Shown piece by piece: positions 45,501-58,695 of a stretch of DNA of 64,000 nt. The position numbers and the translations under genes are program-made. Source of the stretch: Typhlomys cinereus (taxonomy: Eukaryota > Chordata > Mammalia > Rodentia > Platacanthomyidae). The stretch's first letter is position 1, and each line of letters starts with the position of its first letter. The notes below the pieces were generated by a model. It had not been told where the DNA came from. It searched no databases and saw nothing but the letters and a program-made list of their open reading frames with translations. The stretch spans positions 744,001-808,000 of the forward strand of contig JALPQD010000626.1 in the NCBI GenBank assembly GCA_023101885.1, given 5' to 3'.

Positions 45501-46735
45501 GGGTACAGGCTTGAATTTAAACTTTCCTGTATATGTGGAGATTCGTTTTATGGCCTAATATGTGGACTATTTTGGAGAAAGTTCCGTGTGCTGCTGAGAA
45601 AAATGTGTATTCTTTGGTGCGTGGATGAAAAGTTCAATAGAGATCTGTAAGGTCCATTTCAGTAAGAGTTTGATTAAGTTCCAATGTGTCTCTGTTAAGT
45701 TTTTAACTTGTTGATCTATCTCATATTGAGAAGGCGGTGTTGAAATCCTCAGGAATTATCGTTTTGGGGTTGATTTCTCACTTTAGACATTGTAGTGTTT
45801 GGTTAATGAATGTGGGGGCGGGCCCATATTGGGTGCATATATGTTCAGCATTGTGAAGTCTTCTTGGTGAATTGTGCCTGTGACTAACATGTAGTAATCA
45901 TCTGTGTCTCTTCTGATATTTTTAGTTTGAAGTCCACTTTGTCCGATAGCATAATGGCTACCCCTGCCTGTATCATGGTTCCATTAGCATGCAGAATTTT
46001 TGACCAGCCTTTTATTTTTAGGATGTGCCTATCTTTTGTGGGGAGATAGTTTCCAAAAGGCAGCAGATTGATGGGTTTTGATTTTTAATCCAAGTTTTTA
46101 ATCTGTGTCTCTTGATTGGTGAGTTAATTCTGTTGATATTTAGTTTTATGATGGAGACATTATTTTTAATTCCAGATTATTTTTATTTTTAGTGGCTTTT
46201 TAAAGTGTATTATTTAGCTTTTAGGTTTTGGTGGTATTACACTTCCCTCCTGTTCCCCTGGATACACTTTTTTTTTTTTTCAAGCTTGAGTATCATTTCT
46301 AACATTTTTTGAAAGCCTGGTTTGGTAGACATGTAAGCCTTCAACTTGTCTTTTCACTGGAAAACTTTTCTTTCTCCCTCGATCATGATGGATAGTTTTG
46401 CTGAGTATATCAGCCTGGGTTGATATTTGTGGTCATTCAATACTTGAAGTACATCTCTCCAAGCTCTTCTTCCTTTTACTGTTTCTATTGAGAAGTTGTT
46501 TATTATTTTCATAGGTTTACCTTTAAAACTGACTTGTTTCTTTCTCTTGAAGCTCTCAGCACCTTTTCTTTCTCTTGAATGTGGAGTGTTTTGACTATTA
46601 TTTGCCATGGTGAGTTTATATTTTGGTCATATCTGTTTGGGATGCGGGATGCCTCTTGTATTTGGATGGGCCTCTCATTCTTTAGATGAGGGAGGTTTTC
46701 ACTTATGATAGTTTGTAGTTTGACAAATTTCCTGT
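42580..46735 (-). mobile_element. Older LINE-1 (copy g), ORF2 to ORF1
   Basis: Copy g continues right of copy h with the remaining 3' UTR (42580-42720), decayed ORF2 (42727-46150) and ORF1 C-terminal part (46200-46735). ORF2 pieces on the minus strand include 42972-42727, 43611-43042 (TRLTSKWIKNLNIR), 44018-43626, and 44567-44118 with FADDMILYL. An internal deletion near 45480 joins the N-terminal reverse transcriptase directly to the endonuclease region. ORF1 is interrupted at 46735 by a plus-strand LINE-1 3' end. Confidence 0.85.
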
Positions 46736-47411
46736 TCTAAGAGTGGGTGACATCTAATACCCATCAGGATGGAAGCAAGGGTGGTACAGGAGCAACAAAA
46801 CTGAAAAAAAAAGTCAACAAACCATAATTCAAGGACAAAACATAAATCAAATACTCTACATCAACCACCTGGAACCAGGCCAGCCTAATCTCTCCCCATC
46901 CTAAAATTCAGGGAAATTTGCAGTAGAGGGGGCGGTAAGATTGTAAGAGCCTAAAGATGGGGAGGAACAACGATATGCAAGATATTCCATACAAGTTAGG
47001 GCTGACATAATCATAATAGGACTTTGCATGACCTGTGCAATGACCAACATATCGTTGGACCCCCAAAGTCTAGCATGTATCACAGGCACTACAATCCTTA
47101 GAGGTAAGGGATTAACAGCCACAATAGTGTTCCTACACTTAAGGGGGAAAAAAGAGCTATAGGCAATGCCACTGAGTCCTTACACCTCATCAGAGAGGAG
47201 GACCCAGAGGGAAGTTTGACATGCACAGTGAAGGATACTCCAGAATGGAGGGGGTGCACACTGGGAAAAGGGAAAGGGGGAAAGGAAGGTTTAAAGGGTA
47301 GAGGGAACAAGAGGGTCCAGGGAGGGGTGGAGGGAGGGAGGGAGGGGAATGGGGGTACTTATCAACTTTGTATGAGTGGAAAAAAGATATTAAAAAAAAC
47401 TAAAAAAAGTC
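46736..47411 (+). mobile_element. LINE-1 3' UTR insertion, plus strand
   Basis: A 5'-truncated 3' UTR (cccatcaggatgg, cctggaaccaggccagcc, tttgtatgagtgga) with an A-rich tail at 47383-47408 splits the ORF1 of copy g. ORF1 resumes at 47412 with aggtgtggtattttgggattc, as expected from other copies. Confidence 0.85.
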
Positions 47412-48025
47412 CAGGTGTGGTATTTTGGGATTCTTGCTCTGGTATTCCATGAATGCAAATGTTAGGCTTCTTCAGGGTGTCCAATAACTCTTCAATATTC
47501 CTCTCAAGTATCTTTTTGGCTTTAACAACCTCTTCCATTGAGATGGTTAATTCTTCCACTTTGTCTTCAAGATCCGAAATTCTATTTTCTGCCTCTTTAG
47601 TTCTGCTGATAAGACTCTATGTTGAGTTCTGGGTTGAAGATAACTTGTCTTTTAGTTCAATTTTAAACTCTCCCTGAGACTGTTTTAACTTCTCTATGCC
47701 TATTTTTGTTTCTTGAACTGTTTTTCTCAACCCCTCCAGGTGTCTGTTATGTTCTAGTTCAGAGTGGTTGATGCGGTTATTAACTCCTCCCAGATTTCCT
47801 CTTTCATAATATTGATCATGATAATGATCATGCTTTGAAGGTCACCATCTTGGGTAAGGCTTTCTTGGCTATTTTCTGTGAATTTTTTCTGGTTGGAATT
47901 TGTCACTATGGGGTTAATTCTTTCAATGGGAGATTTGTTTTCTTGGGTTTTGTTTCTCATGGATCTATACTTTGACTTGGGCGTTGTTGTTTTGTCTCTT
48001 GAGTCCTTTCAGTTTCTATTAATCC
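47412..48025 (-). pseudogene. LINE-1 ORF1 N-terminal part (copy g)
   Basis: Minus-strand remnants of the ORF1 coiled coil and N-terminus: 47559-47362 (NICIHGIPEQESQNTTP) and 47960-47754 (MRNKTQENKSP). The element ends about 48025 without a recognisable GC-rich 5' UTR. Confidence 0.8.
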
Positions 48026-50943
48026 CTTTTTCTAGGGATCCTAGTGCCTTTAGTCCATGCCAGATTTTGAGGGGTCAATGACTTGTTGGTCATTGTGCAG
48101 ATAGATCATGCAGAGTCCTATTATAATTGTTTTGGCCCAAATTTGTGTGGAGTATCTTGCATATCATGACTCCTCCCATCCTTGTGCTCTTACAATCTTA
48201 CCTTCCCCTCTTCTGCAAATTTCCCTAAGCTTCAGGATGGGGAGAGATTAGTCTGCCCTAGTTCCAAGTGGTTGATATAGAGTTCCTGATGTTCTCAATT
48301 ACGGTTTGTTGATTTTTTTTCAGTTTTGCTACTACTGCAATGCCCTTGGCTCCATTCTGACGGGTATTGGATGTCACCCCCTGGCCAGAGATAAAAACCT
48401 GTTAGAGTCTTGTTATAAGAGTATATCCAAAGGCACATGTAATAAAAGTAGGAGACTGCAGTGAGGGAGGGGTCAGTCACCCATTTGCAGAATGGTTACT
48501 TGCTATCTGCCAGACTATATGCCTTCCCCTTCTAGTGAGATCATACCCCATCAGTTGCAAATGATAAGGAAGGAAAGCCTATGAACTTAACCAGATGTCT
48601 CATTACTTACTTGCAGTCCTTGATGGTGGCCTATTTTCTCTGCTGTAACATAGTCCACTCTCTCCTTGTTTCTGGTGGAGCCCTCCTTCCCCATCTTTCC
48701 TGTTTATAATCTTTGCAATTACTATAGGTATTACAGAGATTTATCCCTGAGCATCTCTAAGTGGGTTTTACAAGGATCCACCTATTAAGGAGTACATATG
48801 GCACTTACTTTTCTGTGTCTGGGATATGTCATTCAATATAATTGTTTCTAATTCCATCAATTTCCCAGCAAATTGCATTAATTCATCATTTTTGATGGCT
48901 GAGTTGTATTCCATTGTATAAATGTACCACATTTTCCTCATCCACTCATCAACTGTTGGACATTTGGGGTGATTCCATGACTTTGCTATTGTAAACAGGG
49001 CTGCTTTGAACATGGACATTCTTGTGCTATCGAGGTGAATTTTTGCTGTATGTTTGATTATTCCCAAAAGTGGAATAGCAGGGCCATGTGGCATTTCAAT
49101 CTTTAACTTCTTTAAGAATCACCAGATGGCTCACCAAAGTGGATGTATGAGCCTGCATTCCCACCAGCAATGTAGGAGAGTTCCCATCTCTCCACATTCT
49201 CTCCAGCATTTGCTGTTGTTTGTATTGTGGATTTTTGCCATCCTGACCAGGGTGAGATGATATCTCAGGGAAGTTTTGATTTGCATTTCCCTGATGGCTA
49301 AGGATGTGGAGCATTTTTTAAGATATTTGTTAGACATTTTAATTTCATCCATGGTAAAGTTGCTTTTAAGTTCCAGGGCCCATTTTTTAATTGGGCCATT
49401 GTTTTCCTTGATGTTTAGTTTTCTAAGTTCTTTGTGCACTCTGGATAATAGAGCTCTATCACATATATGGTTTATGAAGATTTTCTCCCATTCTGTGGGT
49501 TGCCTTTTTGCTTGAGTTACAATCTCTTTATCTGAACAGAAGCTCTCTTTAATTTCACAAGATCCCATCTGTTGAGTGTTGGTTATAGTGACTGTGCTAT
49601 TGGATGTCCGTTTAAGAACTGGCCTAACTCAGTCAGCTTGAGGGAGTTCCTTACCCTTTCACCTATGGTTTTTATAGTCTCTGACCTTATGTCTAGGTCC
49701 TTGATCCATTTGGAATTAATTCTTGTACATGGTGATAAGTACGTGTCCAGTTTTAATCTTCTGCATGTAGATATCCAGTTTTGCCAGCACCATTTTTGAG
49801 GATGCTATTCTTTTTCCATTGGATTTTTTGGGCCACTTTGTCAAAAACCAAATGGCTGTAATTTTGTGGGCTTATATCTGGGTCTTCAACTCTTATCCAT
49901 TGATCTGTGTGTCTATTTTGAAGTCAATACCAGGCTGTTTTTACAACTATGAATTTGTAATATAGACTAAGGTTTGGTATGGTTATACCTCCAGCAGTGT
50001 TTTTGTTACTCAGGATTGTTTTTTCTATCCTGAGTCTTTTGTGCCTCCATATGAATTTTGAGATTGTTTGGTCAACTTCTTTGAAGAATTGCTTTGGGAT
50101 TTTAATTGGTATATCATTGAATCTGTATATTGCCTTTTGTAGGATGGTCATTTTTCCGATATTGATTCTGCCAATCCAGGAACATGGGAGGTCTTTCCAC
50201 CTTCGGGTGTCTTCTGAAATTTCTTTCTTTGGGGTTTTAAAGTTTTGATTAGAAAGGTCTCTTACTTCCTTGGTTAGGTTTATACCAAGGTGTTTCATTT
50301 TGGGGGGGACTATAGTAAATGGGATTGTTTCTCTCAGGGCTTTTTCACTTCTTTCATGCTGGGCATATAAGAAGGCCACTGATTTTTGTACATTTATTTT
50401 GTATCCTGCCACCCTGCTGAACTTCTGTATTAGTTCCAGGAGCTTCCTGGTGGAGTTTTTAGGATCACTCAGGTAGAAGATCATGTCATTTCAGTAAGTG
50501 TTTGATTAAGTTCCAAAGTGTCTCTGTTAGGCTTTTGACCTGTTGATCTATCCCATGTTTAGAGGGAGTGTTGAAATCCCCAAGAATTATCATTTGGGGG
50601 TTGATTTCTTGTTTTAGACGCTGTAAGTTTTCTTAATGAATGTGGAGGGGCCCGTATTAGGTGCATATATGTATTGTGAAGTCTTCCTGGTGAATTGTAC
50701 CTGTGACTAAAATGTAGTATCCATCTGTATATCTTATGATTTTTTTTGGTTTGAAGTCCACTTTGTCCAAGAGCACAATGGCTACCCTGCCTGTTTCCTG
50801 GTTCCATTAGCTTGCAGAATGTTTGACCAGCCTTTTATTTTTAGGATGTGCCTAGCTTTTGTAGTGAGATGAGTTTCCTGAAGGCAGCAGATTGACAGGT
50901 TGTGGTTTTTAATTCAAGTTCGTAATCTGTGTCTCTTGGTCAA

Positions 50944-51298
50944 TGTCATGGTTTGAAATGTGTCCCCCACAGTCTCATGTGTTTGGCAAAGTCATGGCCC
51001 TTGAGAGGTGGAGCCTTGCTGTAGGAAGGCAGTCACAAAAGGTGGACCTTGAGGTGGATTAATCCCACCCTACCTCTGGGAGAAGTCAGCCTTTGCAGCA
51101 AGCAGTCTGCAGCTCTCAGCTTCCAAGATGTCTGCAGTGACTTAGCCTCTTCCAGCTTTGGCAGCCAGCCATGCCACCTCTGCTTTGAGAGACTGTACCT
51201 TCCCTCTGGAACTGTAAGCTGAATAAACCTCCCTTTCTCCCTTAATTTTCTTGATTTTGGGTGTTCTCTCACAGAAATAGTTAAGAGTATCTGTTACA
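50944..51298 (+). repeat. Solo MaLR-type LTR
   Basis: This 355-bp element runs from tgtcatggtttgaaatgtgt to ctgttaca. It carries the gaggtggagccttgctg and ggaactgtaagctgaataaa motifs typical of MaLR (MST/MT-like) LTRs. It is flanked by a near-perfect 5-bp duplication, gtcaa/gtcag (50939-50943 and 51299-51303). The aataaa signal is at about 51221. Confidence 0.82.
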
Positions 51299-51706
51299 GT
51301 CAGTGAGTTAATACCACTGACATTAAATATTATAATGGAGAAATTATTTTTAATTCTGGACATTTTTTATGTTTAGTGGCTTTTGTAAGTGTATTGTTTG
51401 ACATTTAGGTTTTGGTGGTATTATACTTCTCTTTTGTCTTCCTGGATATGCTTGTTTGTTTCTTCAGTCTTGAGTATCATTTCTACCATTTTTTGAAGGT
51501 CTGGTTTGGTAGACATCTATCCCTTCAAGTTGTCTTTGTGCTGGAAAATTTTTCTTTCTCCTTCAATCATGATGGATAGTTTTGTGGGGTATATCAGCCT
51601 GGGTTGACATTTTTGCTCATTCAATACTTGAAGTACATCTTTCCAAGCTTCTTTTGCTCTTACTGTTTCCATTGAGAAGTCCTTTGTTATTTTAATAGGT
51701 TTATCT

Positions 51707-52489
51707 TTAAAAGTGATTTGTTTTTTCCCTTGAAGCTCTCAGCACCATTTCTTTGTCTTGAATGTGGAGTGTATGAACTATTATTTGCTGTGGCAAGTTT
51801 CTATTTTGGTCATATCTGTTTGGGGTGCGGAATGCCTCTTGTATATGGATGGATCTCTCTTTTTTTAGATGAGGAAAGTTTTCATTGATGATAGTTTGAA
51901 AAATTTCCTCAGGTGTGTTATTTGGAGATTCTTGCTCTGGTATTCTATGAATATGCATGTTAGGTTTCTTCAGGGTGTCCCATAAATCTTGAATATTTCT
52001 CTCAAGCATCTTTTTGGCTTTAACAACCTCTTCCATTGAGCTGATTAATATTCCCACTTTGTCTTCAAGGTCTGAAATTCTATTTTCTGCTTTGTTAATT
52101 CTGCTGATAAGACTCTCTGTTGAGTTCTGGGTTGAAGATAATTTGTCTTTTAGTGCAGTTTTAAACTCTGCTTGAGTCTGTTTTAACTGCTCTATGCCTA
52201 TTTTTGTTTCTTGAAGTGTTTTTCTCAACTCCTCCAAGTGTCTTTTGTGTTCCTGTTCAAAGTGGTTGATTCTGTTATTTAACTCCTGTTGGATTTCCTG
52301 TTTCATAGTATTGATCATGGTAATGATCATGCTTTGAAAGTCGTTATCTTGGGTAAGGCTGTCTTGGCTATTTTTTGTGGATTTGTTCTGGTTGGAGTCT
52401 ATCATTATGGGGTTAATTCCTTCAGTGGGAGATTTGTTTTCTTGGGTTTTGTTTCTTGTGGATTTGCACTTTAACTTGGGCATTGTCAT
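51707..52489 (-). pseudogene. LINE-1 ORF1 (copy j), 260-codon open piece
   Basis: This is the longest open ORF1 segment in the window. It begins MTMPKLKCKSTRNKTQENKS, with an extended coiled coil (HFEQEHKRHLEELRKTLQET...) and the start of the RNA-recognition region (FPHLKKERSIHIQEAFRTPN). It is lost by frameshift near 51707, after which C-terminal domain sequence continues to about 51380. Confidence 0.87.
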
Positions 52490-52895
52490 TTTATCGCTTA
52501 AGACCTTCTTTCAATTTCTGTGTGTTTTTGACTGAACTGAATTAGTTGGCCTGCATCAGCATCTGCTCTGACTGACTGTGGGAGGAGCTGGGACTAGTGG
52601 GTTACCTGGGGCCTGGGGGTAAGCAGGGGATGCTTACCTAGGGTGCAGTGCATTCTGGGTGGGTGGGGAAATGGGAGAGGTGCTGGTGGCAGGCACAATT
52701 AACTTGAGGAGATGGGGAGTGGCCCAGGGTTCCCCCCCACCTGGATCAGCACCAGCTGCAACTGGCTGGTAGGAGGAGTTGGAACTATTGGGTTACCTAG
52801 GGTTTGGGGGTGAGCAGCGGGTGCTTACCTAGGCCACAGGCACAGTGTGTCCTGGCTGGACTGCCCGCGTCCCAGGCAGCTGGGGAAAGGGGACC
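52490..52895 (-). promoter_or_regulatory. LINE-1 5' UTR with tandem monomers (copy j)
   Basis: Two monomers are visible. The blocks ggaggagctgggactagtgg and gggttacctgggg...gcttaccta at 52580-52645 recur at about 52771-52835 with a period near 191 bp. The monomer type resembles that of copy h (shared ctggrtggnaggagctgg and gcttacct motifs), with a different length. Confidence 0.75.
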
Positions 52896-53171
52896 TTTTT
52901 TTTTTTTTTTGAGGCTCTCTTTCCCCTTCCCTCCTTTGCAATTGCAGTAGGTATTATAGAGATTTACCTTTTAATATGTCATTAAGTGGGTTTGGAACTA
53001 GGATCCTCTTATTAGGGAGTACATGTGGTGTCTAACTTTCTGTGTCTGGAATACTTCACTTAATATAATTTTTTCAAATTCCACTTCACTTAATATAATT
53101 TTTTCAAATTCCACCTATTTCCTGGAAAATTTCATTAATTAATATTTTATACTGGCTGAGTAGTATTCCAT

Positions 53172-53219
<48 letters not shown>

Positions 53220-54395
53220 ACCTTTTCCTTATGCATTTGTCAACTATTGGGCATTTTGGTTGATTGTTTGACTTTGTTATTGCAGATAGGGCTGAAATGT
53301 CATGCTCTGTCACTACAGTGAATTTCTGCATTGTGTTGGATTGTGACCAGTAGTGGTACAACAGAATCTTACAGCATTAAAATTTAACTTTTTCATAAAT
53401 CGCCATACTGATTGCCAGAGTAGTTGTATGAGCCTGTACTCCCACCAGCAATGTATGACAATTCCCTTCTCTCCACATCTTCTCCAGTGAGAGATCTTTA
53501 TAATGAAACCTTTAAAACCCTAAAAAAGGTATTAGAGAATATACTAAAAGACCTCCCATGCTCCTAGATTGACAGAATCAACATCATAAAAATGACTATT
53601 TTACCAAAAGCAATATACATATTCAACAATATACCAAACAAAATCCCAAAGCTATTCTTTAAAGTAATTGACCAAACAATATCAAAATTCCTATGGAAGC
53701 ACAGAAGGCCCAGAACAGCAAAAAAAATCCTAAGTAACAAAAACACTGCTGAAAGTTATCACCATACCAAACCTTCATCTATAGTACAAATCCATAGTAA
53801 CCAAACAGTCTGGTACTGGCTCAAAAATAGATATGTATTTCAATGGATAAGGGATCAAGACCCAAATATGAGCCCATATAATTAGCCATTTGATGTTTGA
53901 TAGTGGGGCCCAGAAAATTCATTGGAAATAGAACAGCATGTTCAACAAATGGTGCTGGTAAAACTGGATATCTGCATGCAGAAAATTAAATGTGGACCCA
54001 TACTTGTCACCATGCACAAAAAATTAATTCTAGATGGATCAAGGACCTGGATGTTAGGCCAGACCCTTAAAAACCCTACTTTGAAAGGGTAGGGAACTCA
54101 TTTGAGCTGATTGGGCTAGGATAACAGTTCCTAAACAGAAATCCAATAGCACAGGGACTAGAACCAACACTCAAGATATGGAATCTTATGATATTAAAAA
54201 GCTTCCATTCAGATATAGAGATTGTAAACCCAGCAAATACACAATCCAAATATTGGGAGAAAATTCTTCACTGACCACAGATCTGATAGAGTTCTATTAT
54301 TGAGAGTGCCCAAAGAACTTACAAAACAAACACCAAGGAGATAAATGGCCCAATTAAAAATGGGCTTCAGAACTCAAAAGAAACTTTTCCAAAGA
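52896..54395 (-). mobile_element. Twin-primed LINE-1 with shortened 3' UTR (copy k)
   Basis: A 15-bp T run (52897-52911) adjoins mid-3'-UTR sequence directly. The minus-strand part runs to 53486 (ORF2 C-terminus). From 53487 to 54395 the orientation is plus (ORF2 thumb to just before the C-terminal knuckle; frame 53592-53885 begins [12 protein letters not shown]). About 110 bp of consensus is missing between the two halves. A (TA)n microsatellite at 53176-53217 lies in the minus part. Confidence 0.7.
53176..53217. repeat. (TA)n microsatellite
   Basis: About 21 uninterrupted TA units expand a tgtata motif in the LINE-1 ORF2 C-terminal sequence. Confidence 0.95.
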
Positions 54396-55848
54396 TGTTT
54401 CCTTTTATATGTGCAATAAGGGCTGTAAACTTTTCTCTTTTGACAGCATTATGTTTTTCCTATAGATTTTTATATGGTGTGTTTTCATTATCATTAATTT
54501 CCAGGAATTTTGGAATTTTGCACTTTGACTTCTCTCTGAATCTATTTCTCATTAGGTTTCATGGTGTTTAATTTCCAAGATTTTTTGTCATCTGCCTTGC
54601 TGTGAATGTCTAGCTTTATTCCATTCTGGTCAGATACAGCACAGGACATACTTTCCACTTTGCTGTATATGTAAAGGCTTGCTTTTTGGCCTGTGGTCTG
54701 TTTTAGAGAATGTTCCATGGGCTGCTTGAAAAGAAGGTATATTCCTTGGTGTTTGGAAGGAAGATTTTGTAGAGGCCTATGAAGTCCATTCAGGTTGCAG
54801 ATAGATTCACCTCAAGTATGTCTCTGTTTAGTTTTTGGCCTGTTGACCTATCCAATATTGAACGTGTGGTGCTGAGGTCCACTACTCCTACTGTGTTTGG
54901 GTGGATTTGTTGTTTGAGATGTTGTGTTTTTTTTAATAAAAGTCAATGAGTCTATACTGGGTGTGTGTATGTTCAGAATTGTGAAGTCATTTTTGTTGGA
55001 TTGTTCCTTTGACTAAAATGTAATATCACTCCATGTCTCTTATGATATTTTTTTCATTTGAAGTCTATTTTGTCAGATACTAGAGTCGTGACTCCCACTT
55101 TTTTCCTTGTTATATTATTTGGGAGTACCTTTGAATATCTTTTCACTCTGGTGTTGTGTCTACCTTTTCAGGTAAGATTTGTTTCTTGAAGGGAAAAGAT
55201 TGTTGTGATTTTTAATCCATGTTTGTAGCCTGAGTCTCTTGATTGGAGAGTCAAATACGGTGAAATTTAGGGGTATAATTGAGAAACGTTTGTTGATTCC
55301 TATCACTTTCTGTTTTTTGCATGTGTGTTTCTTTGCTTAGTAGCTGTGTTGGCATTATATTTCCTTTCTATATGTATAATATATATAATAATTAGGCTTA
55401 TTTTAGATTTATCTTTTCTTAGCATTTACATATTTTTTCTAGTATCTTCTGTATTTCTTGTTTAGTGGTCATGCAGGTTCAGAATATACTTATGTTGGGA
55501 AATATTTCTTTCACCTTCAATCAGTTTTGATGGGTATATCAGCTTGGATTGGCACTTGAACTCACTCATAACCTGACATAGGTCTCATCAAGCTCATCTA
55601 GCTTTTATTGTTTCCATTGAAAATTAGCTGTTATTATAAAAAGTTTACCTTTAAATGTGACTTGTTTTTCTACCTTGAGATCTCAAAACATTTTTTTTGT
55701 CTTAGATCTGCAGTGTTTTGAACATTATTTGACATTGCGAGTTTTTATTTTGGTCATAACTGATTGGGGCATTTGTCATGTGTTGTACTTGAACAGAAAT
55801 TGTTGTCCTTAGATGTTGAAAGTTTTTATTTATGATAGTGTGAAATAA
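54396..55848 (-). mobile_element. Old diverged LINE-1, ORF2 N-terminus to ORF1
   Basis: Minus-strand sequence parallels 8350-9750 and 40200-41600 (endonuclease and ORF1 C-terminal motifs in DNA, for example cttgattggagagtcaa and ttcaccttcaatca), but it is much more diverged and has no useful open frame. Confidence 0.7.
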
Positions 55849-58695
55849 CATTAAATGTCAATGGAATTAACTTACCAATCAAGAGACACAGATTACAAAC
55901 GTGGATTAAAAATCACAACCCATCAGTCTCCTGCCTTCAGGAAACTCATCTCACCACAAAAGATAGGCACATCCTAAAAATAAAAGTCTGGTCCAAAATT
56001 GTGCAAGCTAATGGAAACAGGAAACAGGTGGGGTAGCTATTATGCCATTGGACAAAGTAGACTTCAAACCAAAAAAGATCATAAGAGTCACAGGTAAAAT
56101 TCACCAAGAAGACTTCACAATACTGAGCACATATGCACCTAATACGGGCCCCTCCACATTCATTAAGTGACTCCTACAACGTCTAAAGTGAGAAATCAAT
56201 ACTGAAACAATAATTCATGGGGATTACAGCACCTCCCTTTCAACATGGGATAGGTCAACAGGTCAAAAACTTAACAGAGATACATTGGAACTTAATTAAA
56301 CTCTTACTGAAATGGATCTTATAGATTTCTATCCAACTTTTCATCCATGCACCAAAGAATACAAATTTTTCTGAGTAACACATGGAAGTTTCTCCAAAAT
56401 AGACCACATATTGGGCCACAAAATGAATCTCCACATATACAGGAAAGTTGAAATTCTAGCATATACCCTATCAGACCACAATGGTCTAAAGCTTGACATC
56501 TGCAACACAACAAACAACAGAAAATACACTAACTCCAGGAAACTAAACACTATGAGGATGAATGAGAATTGGATTCAGGAAGAAATTACAAAGGAAATTC
56601 AAGATTTCCTGGAAACATATGATAATGAAAATACAACTTATCAAAATTTTTGGGACACAGCGAAAGCTGTACTTAGAGGTAAGTTCATAGCTTTTAATGC
56701 CTACATCAAAAAATGAAAATATCAGAAATAAATAACTTAACAATGCAGCTTAAAGCTTTTGAGACGCTAGAGAAATGCAATCCCAAAAACAGTAGGAGAG
56801 AGGAGATTAGCAACATATGGGGAGAAATATCCGAAATTGAGATTAGGAAAACGATACACAAAATCAACCAGTCAAAAAGCCGGTTTCTGGAAAAAATCAA
56901 TAAGATTGATACACCCCTAGCTAAATTAACCAAAAGCAAGACAGACCAAACCCAAATTAACAAAATTAGAAATGAAAATGGAGTTATCACTACTGATACC
57001 CAAGAAATCCAGAGAATTATAACATCATATTTCAAAAATTTATACTCTGTGAAATTTGACAACACAAAAGAAATGGATGAATTCCTAAGTAAGCACAACT
57101 TACCGAAATTGAATCAGGAAGTTGTGAATTATTTAATAATCCTATAACATATGAGGAAATTGATTAAGTAATCTTAAATCTTCCCAACAAAAAATGTCCT
57201 GGACCAGATGGATGTAGCACAGAGTTCTACCAGACATTTAAGGAACTTATAACACCAATACTCCTTAAACTATTCCATCAAATAGAAAAGAAGGAACACT
57301 ACCAAATTCTTTCTATGATGTTAATATCATCTTAATCCCAAAACCTCTTAAAGATACACTTAAAAAATTGATGAACACAGATGCAAAGATTCTCAACAAA
57401 GTCTTAGCAAATTGAATTCAAAAACATATCAAAAAATCGTTTTTGGGGATCACGTAGGTTTTATAATAGGCATACAAGGTTGGTTCAACATATGCAAATA
57501 AAAAATAGTAATTCATCATATAATCCAGTCCAAAGTCCAAGACCGCATGACACTCTCGATAGATGCAGAAAAAGCATTTGACAAGATCCAACAACCCTTT
57601 ATGATCAAAACCCTAGAGACAGTTGGAAAGGAAGGAACCTTTTTCAATATAATAAAAGGTGTATACAACAAGCCAACAAGAAGGAATATACTCAATGAGG
57701 AAAAACTTGAAGCATTCCTGCTTTGATCAGGAATTGAGAAGGCTGTCCACTCTCACCACTTCTATTCAATATTGTACTTGAAGTCTTAGCTGAAGCCATA
57801 AGACAAGAAAGGGACATAAGAGGTATCAAATAGGCAAGAAAGAAGTCAAGCTATCCCTATTTGCAGATGACATGATCTTTACCTGAGTGATCCCAAAATC
57901 TCCACCAGGAAGCTCCTGAAACTAATACAGAAGTTCAGCAGGGTGGCAGGATACAAAATTAACATACAAAAATCAGTGGCCTTCCTATATGCCCAGAATG
58001 AAAGAAGTGAAAAAGCCCTGAGAGAAACAATCCCATTTCTTATAGCCCTCCTCCAAATGAAATACCTTGGTATAAACCTAAACAAGGAAGTAAGAGACCT
58101 TTACAATGAAAACTTTAAAACCCTAAAGAAAGAAATTTCAGAAGACACCTGAAGGTGGAAAGACCTCCCATGTTCCTGGATTGGCAGAATCAACATCATA
58201 AAAATGACCATCCTAACAAAGGCAATATACAGATTCAATGATATACCAATTAAAATCCCAAAGCAATTCTTTAAAGAAGTAGACCAAACAATCTCAAAAT
58301 TCATATGGAGGCACAAAAGACCCAGGATAGAAAAAACAATCCTGAGTAACAAAAACACTGCTGGAGGTATAACCATACCAAACCTTAGTCTGTACTACAA
58401 ATCCATAGTTGAAAAACAGCCTGGTATTGGCTCCAAAATAGACACACAGATCAATGGATAAGGGTTGAAGACCCAGATATAAACCCACACAACTACAGTC
58501 ATTTGATCGTTGACACAGGGGCCCAAAAAATCCAATGGAAAAAGAAGAGCATCTTCAACAAATGGTGCTGGCAAAACTGGATCTCCACATGCAGAAGATT
58601 AAAACTGGACCCCTCCTTGTCACTAGGTACAAGAATTAATTCTAAATGGATCAAGGACCTCGATATAAGGGCAGAGACTATAAAAACCATAGGTG

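Larger units (their letters stand above)
48026..52895 (-). mobile_element. LINE-1 with 5' monomers and internal deletion (copy j)
   Basis: The minus-strand order is 5' UTR (52895-52490), ORF1 (52489-51380), endonuclease (50940-50490), a junction at about 50490 where most of the reverse transcriptase palm is missing, thumb and C-terminus (50484-48768), and partial 3' UTR to 48026. There is no T-run at 48026, so the 3' end is lost. A MaLR solo LTR (50944-51298) interrupts the start of ORF2. Confidence 0.85.

Noticed and set aside
51033..51272. 79-codon minus-strand frame
   Set aside because: It falls inside the MaLR solo LTR at 50944-51298.
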